Assembly: GCF_005771425.1 (NCBI RefSeq)
Contig: NZ_VBTZ01000002.1
Span: 310,001-374,000 of the forward strand
DNA from: Methylocystis sp. B8
Lineage (GTDB): Bacteria; Pseudomonadota; Alphaproteobacteria; Rhizobiales; Beijerinckiaceae
DNA: 64,000 bases
Direction: 5' to 3'
Shown: positions 15,443-24,445 of the stretch, one piece after another
Layout of the letters: every line of letters starts with the position of its first letter
Numbering within the stretch: position 1 is the stretch's first letter
Made by a program: the position numbers and the translations under genes
The notes under the pieces: model-generated
Told to the model about the DNA's origin: nothing
Seen by the model: the letters and a program-made list of their open reading frames with translations, nothing else
Database searches by the model: none

Positions 15443-16984
15443 TCAGGCCGCAAGACGCCCCAATGCAAGCCCCGCGCGATAGGAAAGCGCCTCGGCGAGA
15501 TGCGGCCTGCCGACGGAGTCGGCGCCGTCGAGATCGGCGATCGTGCGCGCGAGCTTCAAGACGCGGTGGAATCCGCGCGCAGTAAGGCCAAAACGCTCTG
15601 ACGCGTCGCGGATCAGCGCGGTCCCTGCGCCGTCAAGCTTCGCCACGCGCTCGATGACAGCCGCGGGCGCGGCGGCGTTAGTGGCGACGCTTGGCAGAGA
15701 AAGGGCGTCATAGCGGGCGCGCTGAATCTCGCGGGCGCGCGCCACGCGGGCGGCGACCTGCCGCGAACCTTCACTCGGCGGCGGCAGCACGAGATCAGCG
15801 GCAGTCACGGCCGGCACTTCGATCTGCAAATCGAAACGGTCAAGCAGCGGACCGGAGAGCCGCGCCTGATATTGCGCGACACAGCGCTCATTGGGCTGGC
15901 GCCTGCAAGCGTAGCCGGGGTCCATCGCGTGACCGCAGCGGCAAGGATTCATCGCCGCGACGAGCTGGAAGCGCGCCGGATAGACGGCGCGATGATTGGC
16001 GCGCGACACCGCAATCTCGCCGGTTTCGAGCGGCTGACGAAGGCTGTCGAGAACTTGCGGCTGAAACTCCGGCAGTTCGTCGAGAAAGAGCACGCCGTGA
16101 TGCGCGAGCGAAATCTCGCCGGGACGGGCATGAACGCCGCCGCCAACGAGAGCGGGCATCGAGGCGGAGTGGTGGGGCGCCCGAAAGGGCCGCCGGTCGG
16201 TGAGTTCGCCGCCAGCGATCTGTCCCGCCACCGAATGTATCATTGAGACTTCGAGCAATTCGCGCGGCGTCAGCGGCGGCAGGATCGAAGGCAGCCGCGC
16301 GGCGAGCATCGATTTTCCCGCGCCCGGAGGACCGCTCATGAGAAGATTGTGCCCGCCGGCTGCGGCGATCTCGAGCGCGCGCTTGGCGCTCTCCTGACCC
16401 TTGATGTCTGAGAGATCTGGCTGATCGACGGCGAGCTTGCGCACCGCCGGCTGAGGCCGCGCCAGAACTTGCGCGCCCTTGACGTGATTGACCAATTGGA
16501 TGAGCGAGCGCGGCGCGAGCACCTCGATGTCGCTCGACGCCCAGGCCGCTTCCGGCCCGCATTCGCTCGGACAGATGAGCCCCAAGCCCCGAGCGTTGCC
16601 GGCGACGGCCGCCGGCAGGACGCCTGCGGTCGGCGTCAACGTTCCGTCGAGCGCAAGTTCGCCGAGCACGACGAATCCTTCGAGCGCGTCAGAGGGAATG
16701 GCGCCGATCGCCGCCATGACGCCGAGCGCGATCGGCACGTCGTAATGGCTGCCCTCCTTGGGCATGTCGGCGGGCGCGAGATTGACGGTAATGCGCTTGG
16801 CGGGCAGCGCGAGACCTGAGGCGATCAGCGCGGCGCGCACACGCTCGCGCGATTCCGCTACGGCCTTGTCGGCGAGCCCGACGACATTGAACACGACCGC
16901 GCCGCTCGAGATTTGCACCTGAACGTCGACGGGACGGGCCTCGACGCCTTCGAAAGCGACCGTCGCCACCCTCACCGCCATCAC
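15443..16984 (-). CDS. comM: YifB/ComM family Mg-chelatase-like AAA+ ATPase
   Basis: The 513-residue product has the N-terminal ChlI/Lon-protease-like fold (about 20-140), then the AAA+ Mg-chelatase core with Walker A GPPGAGKS at 218-225, Walker B GVLFLDELPEF, and a C-terminal Mg-chelatase domain. In Vibrio and Haemophilus, ComM is a helicase that promotes branch migration during natural transformation. Homologues are widespread in non-competent bacteria, so the role here is uncertain. Confidence 0.92.
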   Translation of the reverse strand: MMAVRVATVAFEGVEARPVDVQVQISSGAVVFNVVGLADKAVAESRERVRAALIASGLALPAKRITVNLAPADMPKEGSHYDVPIALGVMAAIGAIPSDALEGFVVLGELALDGTLTPTAGVLPAAVAGNARGLGLICPSECGPEAAWASSDIEVLAPRSLIQLVNHVKGAQVLARPQPAVRKLAVDQPDLSDIKGQESAKRALEIAAAGGHNLLMSGPPGAGKSMLAARLPSILPPLTPRELLEVSMIHSVAGQIAGGELTDRRPFRAPHHSASMPALVGGGVHARPGEISLAHHGVLFLDELPEFQPQVLDSLRQPLETGEIAVSRANHRAVYPARFQLVAAMNPCRCGHAMDPGYACRRQPNERCVAQYQARLSGPLLDRFDLQIEVPAVTAADLVLPPPSEGSRQVAARVARAREIQRARYDALSLPSVATNAAAPAAVIERVAKLDGAGTALIRDASERFGLTARGFHRVLKLARTIADLDGADSVGRPHLAEALSYRAGLALGRLAA

Positions 16985-17187
16985 TCGCCCCCGAGCATTT
17001 CTTTCAGAGATATGCGTGAAAGCTTAGCTGGCGCTAAGGCGACAAGCAAGAACAATATGTGAACATTTCCGTCGCCAATAACCTAGTTTCAGGTTGGCAA
17101 TTGTCAGGCCCAGGGTTGAACCCAGATAGTGGGAGGCGCGAACCCCGCGGATATGCGTGGCGGCGCCAGGGAAGAAGGAGATCCGGA

Positions 17188-17448
17188 ATGAAATTGAGAT
17201 CAGGTCTCGCGCTCATTTTTGCGGCGGCTTTGGCCGCTCCGGCCTATGCGGCCATGCCAGTGGCGCCAAATGGCTCGGCGGGCGCGCCGATCGTGCAGGT
17301 TTATGGCGGTTGCGGCCCTTATGGCCATCGCGGTCCGTATGGTGGCTGTCGCTGGGGCGGACAGTGGGGCGGCTACGGCATTGGTCGCGCCTGCCCGCCA
17401 GGGTTCCACCTCGGCCCTTACGGCCGCCGCTGCTGGCCGAATTACTAA
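17188..17448 (+). CDS. Small secreted GCG/CRPN-like protein
   Basis: The 86-residue product starts at an ATG 7 bases after GAAGGAG. A clear signal peptide (to about AYAA, residue 22) is followed by a mature peptide rich in Gly, Tyr and Arg. It has a conserved-looking GCGPYGHRGPYGGCR block and a second Cys pair near the C-terminus (ACPPGFH, RRCWPN). The layout resembles alphaproteobacterial small proteins annotated as GCG_CRPN prefix-to-repeats. Function is unknown; four cysteines suggest disulfides or metal binding. Confidence 0.75.
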   Translation: MKLRSGLALIFAAALAAPAYAAMPVAPNGSAGAPIVQVYGGCGPYGHRGPYGGCRWGGQWGGYGIGRACPPGFHLGPYGRRCWPNY

Positions 17449-17464
17449 AAGTCGGCATCAGAGA

Positions 17465-17486
17465 CCGGGACGGACATCCGTCCCGG
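17465..17486. terminator. Hairpin between convergent genes
   Basis: Perfect 9-base arms CCGGGACGG (17465-17473) and CCGTCCCGG (17478-17486) surround a 4-base loop, 16 bases after the small secreted protein gene. There is no strong T-tract, so it may be an imperfect bidirectional terminator. Confidence 0.55.
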
Positions 17487-17515
17487 CGCACCGTATAGCG
17501 AGTCCCAAGACACGC

Positions 17516-18463
17516 TCAGCCCCGCGGCGTGACCCTGGAGGTAGCGTGGGGCAACTGCAGCGTCAGACATTTCGCGGCGCCGCCTGCCCTCATGAATTCG
17601 GAAAGCGGCGTGATCACGGGCGTGAAGCCGGCGTCGGTCAGCCGCGAGCGAAGACTATCGGAACAGGCGTTGAGGAAAACATGCCCGGCGACTTCGACGG
17701 CGTTGCAGGCGAATGCAAGCGCGTCTTTTTCGTCGACTTCGATCCGCTTCTCCGGCGGCACGATCGCGCGAATCGCCTCTTGTGACGGGATGTCGAACGC
17801 CGCCGGATAATACATCGTCCAGCCGCCGCTCAGTGGGCAGAAGCATGTATCGAGATGGTAAAAGCGCGCATCGACGAGCTCCAGCGCGATCACGCGCCGC
17901 CTGAACACTTTTTCCAGCTGCTTGGGCGCATCTTCGCCCGAGCGCCAGCCGTAGCCGCACCAGACAATGCCTCGCGCGTGATCGATAAGCGCGTCGCCGG
18001 CGCCTTCAAAGGGAACGTTCTGTGGCCAGTCGGCAATCGCATAGCCTTGCGCCTCGAACCATTCGCAAAACAGACGTTCTTCCGGCCGCCGCTGCTTGGC
18101 GTGAAATCGGCTCACCACAGCCTTGTCGCCAATCGCAAGCCCCGCATTGGCGGTGAAGACCATGTCCGGCAGGCCCGGCGTCGGCGCGACGAAAGCGATG
18201 TCGCTATGGGCCGCCAGATTGCGGCGCAAGTTTTCCCATTGCGCCTGAGCGCGCGGCAGCGTCGCTTGCCCGACTTGGTTCTCCATCCAGGGATTGATGA
18301 CATAATCGACGCCGAAATGATCCGGCGCGCACATGAGGATAGCGCCGCGCGCAGGCCGCCGCGCCGCGTAATCTCCCGAGCGCTCTCGCGGCGAGAACTC
18401 CGCCACAGCGACGTCAGCGTCGAAGTCCACCGGCAAATTCCCTTGTCCTAAATGATTGTCCAT
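17516..18463 (-). CDS. Arginine dihydrolase / dimethylargininase-like amidinohydrolase
   Basis: The 315-residue product starts at an ATG overlapping the stop of the upstream ornithine cyclodeaminase gene (TGATG), so the two are coupled. It is a pentein-fold guanidine-modifying enzyme: PDMVFTANAGL, the acidic FEGAGD segment (Glu153, Asp157), His203 in FYHLD, and nucleophile Cys299 in GGAAKCLTL. Candidates are dimethylargininase (citrulline from methylarginine) or arginine dihydrolase (ornithine, ammonia and CO2 from arginine), as in the N-terminal half of cyanobacterial AgrE. Pairing with ornithine cyclodeaminase favours the second; activity is not provable from sequence. Confidence 0.8.
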   Translation of the reverse strand: MDNHLGQGNLPVDFDADVAVAEFSPRERSGDYAARRPARGAILMCAPDHFGVDYVINPWMENQVGQATLPRAQAQWENLRRNLAAHSDIAFVAPTPGLPDMVFTANAGLAIGDKAVVSRFHAKQRRPEERLFCEWFEAQGYAIADWPQNVPFEGAGDALIDHARGIVWCGYGWRSGEDAPKQLEKVFRRRVIALELVDARFYHLDTCFCPLSGGWTMYYPAAFDIPSQEAIRAIVPPEKRIEVDEKDALAFACNAVEVAGHVFLNACSDSLRSRLTDAGFTPVITPLSEFMRAGGAAKCLTLQLPHATSRVTPRG

Positions 18464-19530
18464 CACGCAGCCTGTCCAGCTTTTATGAGAGTTGCGATGT
18501 CTTCCTGCTCCGCGTCGAGCGGATGCAACAGCGAAAACAGATCCTTCGGGTTTGCCGGCTCGGCGAGCAGATCGATCTTGCGGCCGACGCCAGTCTCCCA
18601 CGCAAGATCGCGCAACAGCCGCAACATCGAAAAGTCCTCGACCGCGAAACCGACGCTGTCGAAGATGGTGATAGCCTCAGAGGAAGAACGGCCTGGCCGA
18701 CGGCCGGCGAGAACTTCACGAAGCTCTGTCACCGGGTGCTCGGGATCGAGTTGCTGAATTTCGCCCTCGATGCGCGTCTGGGGCGCATATTCGACAAAGA
18801 TCTCGGAGCGCAGCAGCAACTCGCGGGCAAGCTCTGTCTTGCCGGGGCAATCGCCGCCGACCGCGTTGATATGCACGCCAGGCGCAACCATGTCGTCGGT
18901 CAGAATAGTGGCGAGTTTCTTATCCGCCGTTATTGTCGTGACGATGTCGGCGCCAAACGCAGCGCTACGCGCATCGGCGCAACGAACGATCGTCAGGCCG
19001 AAGTCGGCCATGTTGCGCTCAAATTTGTCAATGGCCTCAGGATCGACGTCAAACACGCGGAGCCGGTCGACGCCCAGGACCGCATTGAAGGCGCAGGCCT
19101 GAAACTCCGACTGAGCGCCAAGGCCGATGAGGGCCATTACTTTGCTATCAGAACGCGCGAGATGCGCGGCGGCGAGCGCCGAAGTCGCGCCGGTGCGAAA
19201 GGCGGTGGCGAGCGTCATATCCGCGATCAGCGTCGGATAGCCGGTCGTGACGTCGGCCATTGCGCCAAAAGCGACGACGGTCTGCAGATTGAACTGCGTG
19301 TTGCCCGGATGGCCGTTGACGAATTTGAAGGCGAAAGCGTCGGCGTCGCTCGTCGGCATGAGTTCGATAACGCCGCGCGGCGAATGGTTGGCGTAGCGCG
19401 GGGATTTTTCAAATACGTCCCAGCGCGCAAAATCCTGACGCAGATAGTCGACGAGCCGCCGCCAGAAACGGCGCGCGCCTACTTCTCCAACGATGCGCGC
19501 GATGTCTCGCGCGCTCAGAAACGCCACCAT
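18463..19530 (-). CDS. ocd: Ornithine cyclodeaminase
   Basis: The 355-residue member of the OCD/mu-crystallin family converts ornithine to proline with release of ammonia, using bound NAD+. The Rossmann motif GLGAQSEFQ (about 136-144) and the family signatures around ATAFRTGATSALAA and NAVGGDCPGKTEL are present. It is the first gene of a two-gene operon with a guanidine hydrolase and divergent from an Lrp/AsnC regulator, which suggests an arginine-to-ornithine-to-proline route. Other family members act on other amino acids. Confidence 0.88.
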   Translation of the reverse strand: MVAFLSARDIARIVGEVGARRFWRRLVDYLRQDFARWDVFEKSPRYANHSPRGVIELMPTSDADAFAFKFVNGHPGNTQFNLQTVVAFGAMADVTTGYPTLIADMTLATAFRTGATSALAAAHLARSDSKVMALIGLGAQSEFQACAFNAVLGVDRLRVFDVDPEAIDKFERNMADFGLTIVRCADARSAAFGADIVTTITADKKLATILTDDMVAPGVHINAVGGDCPGKTELARELLLRSEIFVEYAPQTRIEGEIQQLDPEHPVTELREVLAGRRPGRSSSEAITIFDSVGFAVEDFSMLRLLRDLAWETGVGRKIDLLAEPANPKDLFSLLHPLDAEQEDIATLIKAGQAA

Positions 19531-19692
19531 GCCTTCTCCTTTGATCTGTGACGGAGAAAACCTAAAGCGCGGCGACGCTAATCAAAATCTCCAAAAGTTA
19601 TCAAAATGCCTGCAGTCTTGTGAGAATTGCCATAAATATTGATCATTTCGCTAGAACGCCAAGCCAATGAACCCGAGCTATTAACCCAAGCC

Positions 19693-20109
19693 ATGGACGA
19701 CCTTGACCATAGATTGATCGCCTTACTGCGCACAGACGCGCGCGCCTCGCTCTCTCAGCTCGCCAAGGCGCTTGGCGTCTCGCGCGGAACAGTTCAGAAC
19801 CGGCTCGACAAGCTGATCGCCGCCGACGTGATCCTGGGCTTTACGGTTCGGCTGAAGAATGCCGCCACGCCGGATCGAATCCGCGCGATCATGATGGTTG
19901 AAGTCTCCGGCAAGAACTCACGTCGCGTTGCGCATGAGTTGCGCGGGCTGCCTCAGATCCATGCGCTATTCAGCACTAACGGTCCTTTCGACCTCATCGC
20001 TGAAATCGAATGCGCCAATCTTGAGGAATTCGATCGCTTGCTGTCGAGCGTGAGAACGATCGAAGGAATCGCGAGAAGCGAAACCAGCCTGCTGCTCGCT
20101 CCCGCCTGA
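19693..20109 (+). CDS. Lrp/AsnC family transcriptional regulator
   Basis: The 138-residue product counts from the ATG beginning MDDLDHRLIALL, the usual Lrp start; a TTG 54 bases upstream is an alternative. It has an N-terminal helix-turn-helix (about 15-50, SQLAKALGVSRGTVQNRL) and a C-terminal RAM ligand-binding domain. It is divergent from ocd and the amidinohydrolase gene across 160 bases and probably regulates them in response to an amino acid such as arginine or ornithine. Confidence 0.88.
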   Translation: MDDLDHRLIALLRTDARASLSQLAKALGVSRGTVQNRLDKLIAADVILGFTVRLKNAATPDRIRAIMMVEVSGKNSRRVAHELRGLPQIHALFSTNGPFDLIAEIECANLEEFDRLLSSVRTIEGIARSETSLLLAPA

Positions 20110-20112
20110 ATT

Positions 20113-21552
20113 TTAAAAATGCGCTGAAGCCGCCGCTTTGGACTCGGCCTGGCCAGGTTGTTCATTACCTTCCGGCGCGCGCGGCAGCAAAACGCGCGCG
20201 ATCAGACCATTGGGATGTCGGTCCAGCAACGACACGGACCCGCCGTGGTTCTCAACAAGCGAGCGCACGATCGATAGCCCGAGTCCAAAGCCGCTGTGCT
20301 GGTCGATCGTTCTTCCCGGCTGTCCGCGAACGAAAGGTTCAAAGGCGGTCTGCTTGGCCTCCGCTGAAATCCCTGGTCCGTCGTCGACGACGTCGATCTG
20401 AAGAAATCCCTCCTGACATTCCGCCAAAAAAATGTCCGCGGTCTTCGCGTGATGCGTCGCGTTTTCGACGAGATTAGTGAAGATGCGCTGAATGTCGCTG
20501 AGCGACCCGAAAATCATTTTATGGCCGTCGCCATGATAGGTGACGTTGTGCCCAAGATCGCAAAACTCGTCCGCGACCGTTTGCAGAACGCTGTCCAGAT
20601 CAATGAGCGAACAATCGGACTTGTCGTCTCCTTCAGCGCGCAGATATTGAAGATTTTTGAAAAGCATCCCGTCCATGAGATCAATGTCGCGCATCATGCG
20701 CTGCTGGAGGCTCTCATCAGAAACGAACTCCGTTTTCAGCTTCAGCCGCGTGATAATCGTTCGCAAGTCATGGCTTACCGCCGCCAGCACATGAGCTCTC
20801 GCGGCGATCATCTTGCTGATGCGCGCCTGCATGCGGTTCAGCGAACGCGTCAGCTCGCGAACTTCCTGCGGACCTTGTTCAGCGAGCGGCGTTTTTGTAT
20901 CGACGTCGTTTGGAATCTGCTCGGCATATTTCGCAAGTCGTTGGAGCGGCGCCATGATGGCGTTCAACGCCCAGAAAATGAAGATTGCAGTGAATATGAT
21001 GAAGGACAGCGCGGTTCGCGCGCCCTGAGTCAGGATGAAGGGTTCATCCTCCGCATGTTGCCAAAGCCACCGCCATATCGAGCCCGGAGATTTCTGATGC
21101 TGCGAAATTGAAATGGTCGCATAGCCGCCTTTGCGCAATTCGACAGCGAGGACGCCGTAGTCTCCCGGAGCTGGACTGCCGACCTCGAACACGTCTGCGC
21201 CTTCCCACAAACGGGAATCGATATGGCGGATTTCGTTGTCGAAGGCGACGTCCCGGCCAGACGAATCATTCGCCGCCGGAGGCCGCGACTCTTGGATTTC
21301 GATATTGGCGTAGGGAACGGCATGAGAAAGCTCTGAAACGATCGTCGCTCGCTCCGATAGCGGCGCAACGTCCAACGCCAGGATTATGCCCGCAATAAAG
21401 TCGCCCTGGTCGACAATGTGGCGCCTGCCGAATACATGAACCATGCCAAGGACGATGGTTTGGAAGGCGACGATCGACACAAGAATGAGCAGCGTGATCT
21501 GCACGGCCAGCTTGTTGAGCGGGAAACGCCATCGTACGCTACTGGGCTTCAT
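20113..21552 (-). CDS. EnvZ-like sensor histidine kinase
   Basis: The 479-residue inner-membrane kinase starts at an ATG overlapping the response-regulator stop (ATGA). It has TM1 at about 14-38, a periplasmic domain of roughly 130 residues, TM2 at about 180-200, HAMP, a HisKA domain with SHDLRTIITRLKL, and an HATPase domain with NLVENATHHAK, DDGPGI and GFGLGLSIV. The partner regulator is directly upstream in the same operon. The pair is divergent from the sulP-hyf cluster, which makes that cluster a plausible target. Confidence 0.9.
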   Translation of the reverse strand: MKPSSVRWRFPLNKLAVQITLLILVSIVAFQTIVLGMVHVFGRRHIVDQGDFIAGIILALDVAPLSERATIVSELSHAVPYANIEIQESRPPAANDSSGRDVAFDNEIRHIDSRLWEGADVFEVGSPAPGDYGVLAVELRKGGYATISISQHQKSPGSIWRWLWQHAEDEPFILTQGARTALSFIIFTAIFIFWALNAIMAPLQRLAKYAEQIPNDVDTKTPLAEQGPQEVRELTRSLNRMQARISKMIAARAHVLAAVSHDLRTIITRLKLKTEFVSDESLQQRMMRDIDLMDGMLFKNLQYLRAEGDDKSDCSLIDLDSVLQTVADEFCDLGHNVTYHGDGHKMIFGSLSDIQRIFTNLVENATHHAKTADIFLAECQEGFLQIDVVDDGPGISAEAKQTAFEPFVRGQPGRTIDQHSGFGLGLSIVRSLVENHGGSVSLLDRHPNGLIARVLLPRAPEGNEQPGQAESKAAASAHF

Positions 21553-22268
21553 GCGCGGGCCACCTGCGTCGAAAAGATATAGCCTTCGGAGCGCACCGTC
21601 TGAATGAACGCGGGCTTCTTCGGATCCGCCTCTATCTTCTGTCGAAGCCGGCTGATCAGGACGTCGATGCTGCGCTCGAAAGGACCGGATGTCGGGCCAT
21701 GTGTCATGTTGATCAGCTGCTCGCGGGTCAACACCCGGTTCGGATTTTCGCATAAAGCATGCAACAGATCGAATTCGGCGCCGGTCATTGCGACCTTCAT
21801 TCCGCAAGGCGCGACGACTTCTCGGGCGAGCACGTCGACGCGCCAACCTGAGAAAAGATAGGCCTGCCGAACCGTGCGCCCATCGACGGGGCTCGGGGCC
21901 TCGGTTCGCCTCAAGACGGCGCGGATGCGCGCCAGCAGTTCGCGCGAATTAAACGGCTTAACAATGTAATCGTCGGCCCCTAACTCGAGCCCCAAGATCT
22001 TATCGATATCCTCGGATTGCGCCGTCAGAATAATTATCGGAATGCGTCGTTCGGAACGCACGCGTCGACAGATCGAGAGACCGTCTTCGCCAGGCAGATT
22101 GAGATCAAGAATAAGCAGGTCATATGCGCCCGCGCCGAAAGCGGCGTCCATTTCCTGGGCGTTTGAAGCCACCTTTGTTTGGATATCGTGCGCCGCGAGA
22201 TAGAGCGAGATGAACTCGCCGATTTCGGCGTCGTCTTCGACGATCAGGATTGAAACGGGAGAAGTCAA
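21549..22268 (-). CDS. OmpR family response regulator
   Basis: The 239-residue product has an N-terminal receiver with the acidic pair EDD, phosphorylation Asp in LLILDLNLPGEDG, and a Lys in DYIVKPF. A C-terminal winged-helix DNA-binding domain covers about 135-235. It is the first gene of a two-gene operon with the EnvZ-like kinase, overlapping by four bases. It lies 280 bases from the divergent sulP gene. Confidence 0.92.
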   Translation of the reverse strand: MTSPVSILIVEDDAEIGEFISLYLAAHDIQTKVASNAQEMDAAFGAGAYDLLILDLNLPGEDGLSICRRVRSERRIPIIILTAQSEDIDKILGLELGADDYIVKPFNSRELLARIRAVLRRTEAPSPVDGRTVRQAYLFSGWRVDVLAREVVAPCGMKVAMTGAEFDLLHALCENPNRVLTREQLINMTHGPTSGPFERSIDVLISRLRQKIEADPKKPAFIQTVRSEGYIFSTQVARA

Positions 22269-22548
22269 AGGGCGCGCGATCGCTTTCGTTGAGGTGGGCG
22301 CAAATTAATAAGGCAATATTTCTAAAGTGTTTCCAGCAAAAAATCGGCCTCAGCGCGCGGCGTTTGAACGCCTTTCGGACTTCTGACCGAGTAGCGTCCT
22401 AATTCAGAAAGGAACCGGAAACAATCTGTGCGCTGCGAAAAGATGGAGAAACACCCGATCGGATGGGCTGTCCTATGGTGCTGCCGCGCCGAGAAACCGG
22501 CGCTGAATTCCCATCCTGCCTTAACCTCATCAGTTGCAAGGACGAAGC
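22269..22548. promoter_or_regulatory. Divergent control region between the two-component operon and sulP
   Basis: This 280-base gap should hold promoters for both the regulator-kinase operon and the sulP-hyf cluster. I see no convincing gene. No clear direct repeats of the kind bound by OmpR-family regulators stand out by eye. The sulP ribosome-binding site AAGGA lies just before 22549. Confidence 0.3.
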
Positions 22549-24387
22549 ATGAAGAGCAAGGCTCACGCTCTTCCGGATGGTTTGGAAGCGGCCGCGGTCG
22601 ACGCGAATGGCTCCCATCTCTCCGGCTCACCGGCGCACGCCGAATGGCGCGCTTCTTGCGGTGAAGACTCGGCCGATGCCGAGCAGCTTTCCCTCCCGAC
22701 GGGTCAAGGCCCAGTCCCCAAGATTAAGAGCCAACACGATATGACCAAGGCGGTTTCAACCCGCTTCATTCCAAAAAGCGGGATCGCCGGATTGGTCGAA
22801 AACTGGCGAGCGGACATCTTGTCCGGTTTCCTGGTCTTTCTCATTGCCCTGCCGCTGTGCCTCGGCATTTCGATGGCGTCGGGCTTTCCCCCGCAGGCGG
22901 GCATCATCACGGCGATCGTTGGGGGCCTGCTCGTCTCGCGCATCAACGGCTCCTTCGTGACCATCACAGGTCCGGCGGCAGGCCTCATCGTGGTCATTCT
23001 CGACTCGGTGCAGGCGCTCGGCGGCGGCGACGCCAAGGCCGGCTACCACTACACCTTGGCGGCGATCGTGTGCGCCAGCGTCATCCAGACGCTGATGGGC
23101 CTGATGAAGGCCGGCAAGATGAGCGCCTTTTTCCCGTCCTCCGCCGTGCATGGCATGCTGGCGGCGATCGGCATCATCATCATGGCCAAGCAGATTCACG
23201 TCATGCTCGGCGTGAAGCCAGACGCGCAGAGTCTCTTTGCGACGATTGGCGCGATCCCGGCGAGCATTCGAGATATGAATCCGGAGGTCGCGATCATTGG
23301 CGGCCTTGGACTGCTCATCCTGATCGCCTGGGCGGTTGTGAAGAACCGCCGCCTAAAAATGATTCCGGCGCCGATCATCGTCGTGATCGTCGGCATGGCG
23401 CTCGCGCAATATTTCGATCTCGATGACGAGCACATCTATCTCTTCCTGCCGGACAATCAGTTCCTGCCGCATCATGAGTTCACGATCGGGCCAAAGTTTC
23501 TGGTCTCCATCCCGCAGAACTTTCTGTCCGGCTTCGCCTTCCCGAATTTCTCGTTGATCGGCACAGGCGTGTTCTGGCAACAGGTCTTTGCCATCTGTCT
23601 CGTTGGAAGCCTGGAAAGCTTGCTCAGCGCAGCGGCGGTTGATAAGCTTGATCCCTACAAGCGGACTTCCGATCTCAACCGCGACATCGCCGCGGTTGGC
23701 GTCGGCAACATCATCTGCGGCTTGATTGGCGGTATGCCGATGATCGCCGAAATCGTCCGCAGCTCGGCCAACGTGAATAATGGCGCACGCACGGGATGGG
23801 CGAACTTCTTCCACGGATTGTTCCTGCTGATCTTCGTCGCGGCCTTTCCAAGGGTCATTCACGAGATTCCGCTGGCCTCGCTCGCGGCGCTCCTGGTGTT
23901 TACCGGCTATCGTCTTGCGTCTCCGCTCGAGTTCAAGAAGACGCTGGCGATCGGCTGGGACCAGCTTGCCGTTTTCATGATCACGATCATCGGCGTGCTG
24001 GCGACCGATCTCTTGATTGGCGTCGCGATCGGCATCGTCGCCGAGTTCCTGTTCCACGTGTGGCGCAGCGTCAATTGGAAACAGGTCTTCAAACTGCATC
24101 GCGACATCGTGGAGACCGAGCCCGGCGTCTACCTGGTGAAAATTGGCGGCGCCGCCTTCTTCGCCAATTATCTTGCGCTCAAGGGCGATCTTGCGAAGCT
24201 CCCGAAGGGTAAGACCGTCATCTTTGATCTCTCAGAGTCTTGGTGCGTTGATCATACGGTCATGGAAAACCTCCATCACTTCTGCGAGGATTATGAAGCA
24301 AATGGCGGGCATGCGGAAATCTGCGGGCTCGATCAGCACGTCGCGACATCCAAGCATCCTCTGGCGCCGCGAAAGCGCTGCGCCTAG
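22549..24387 (+). CDS. SulP family inorganic anion transporter with STAS domain
   Basis: The 612-residue product starts at an ATG after AAGGA; an internal ATG at 22741 would remove a hydrophilic 64-residue extension. About 10-12 membrane helices cover residues 80-490, with the SulP hallmark regions ALPLCLGISMASGFPPQAG and ITGPAAGL. A cytoplasmic STAS domain ends the protein (about 520-600). SulP carriers take up sulfate, bicarbonate (BicA) or other anions, usually by Na+ or H+ symport. It is 58 bases upstream of six genes for a hydrogenase-4-like complex, an association that suggests energised bicarbonate or sulfate uptake. Substrate cannot be read from sequence. Confidence 0.9.
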   Translation: MKSKAHALPDGLEAAAVDANGSHLSGSPAHAEWRASCGEDSADAEQLSLPTGQGPVPKIKSQHDMTKAVSTRFIPKSGIAGLVENWRADILSGFLVFLIALPLCLGISMASGFPPQAGIITAIVGGLLVSRINGSFVTITGPAAGLIVVILDSVQALGGGDAKAGYHYTLAAIVCASVIQTLMGLMKAGKMSAFFPSSAVHGMLAAIGIIIMAKQIHVMLGVKPDAQSLFATIGAIPASIRDMNPEVAIIGGLGLLILIAWAVVKNRRLKMIPAPIIVVIVGMALAQYFDLDDEHIYLFLPDNQFLPHHEFTIGPKFLVSIPQNFLSGFAFPNFSLIGTGVFWQQVFAICLVGSLESLLSAAAVDKLDPYKRTSDLNRDIAAVGVGNIICGLIGGMPMIAEIVRSSANVNNGARTGWANFFHGLFLLIFVAAFPRVIHEIPLASLAALLVFTGYRLASPLEFKKTLAIGWDQLAVFMITIIGVLATDLLIGVAIGIVAEFLFHVWRSVNWKQVFKLHRDIVETEPGVYLVKIGGAAFFANYLALKGDLAKLPKGKTVIFDLSESWCVDHTVMENLHHFCEDYEANGGHAEICGLDQHVATSKHPLAPRKRCA

Positions 24388-24445
24388 TTCCTGAAGTTCG
24401 CTCACGCGTGTCCGACGACCATAAGGTCGACTCGAAGGTGAAAGC

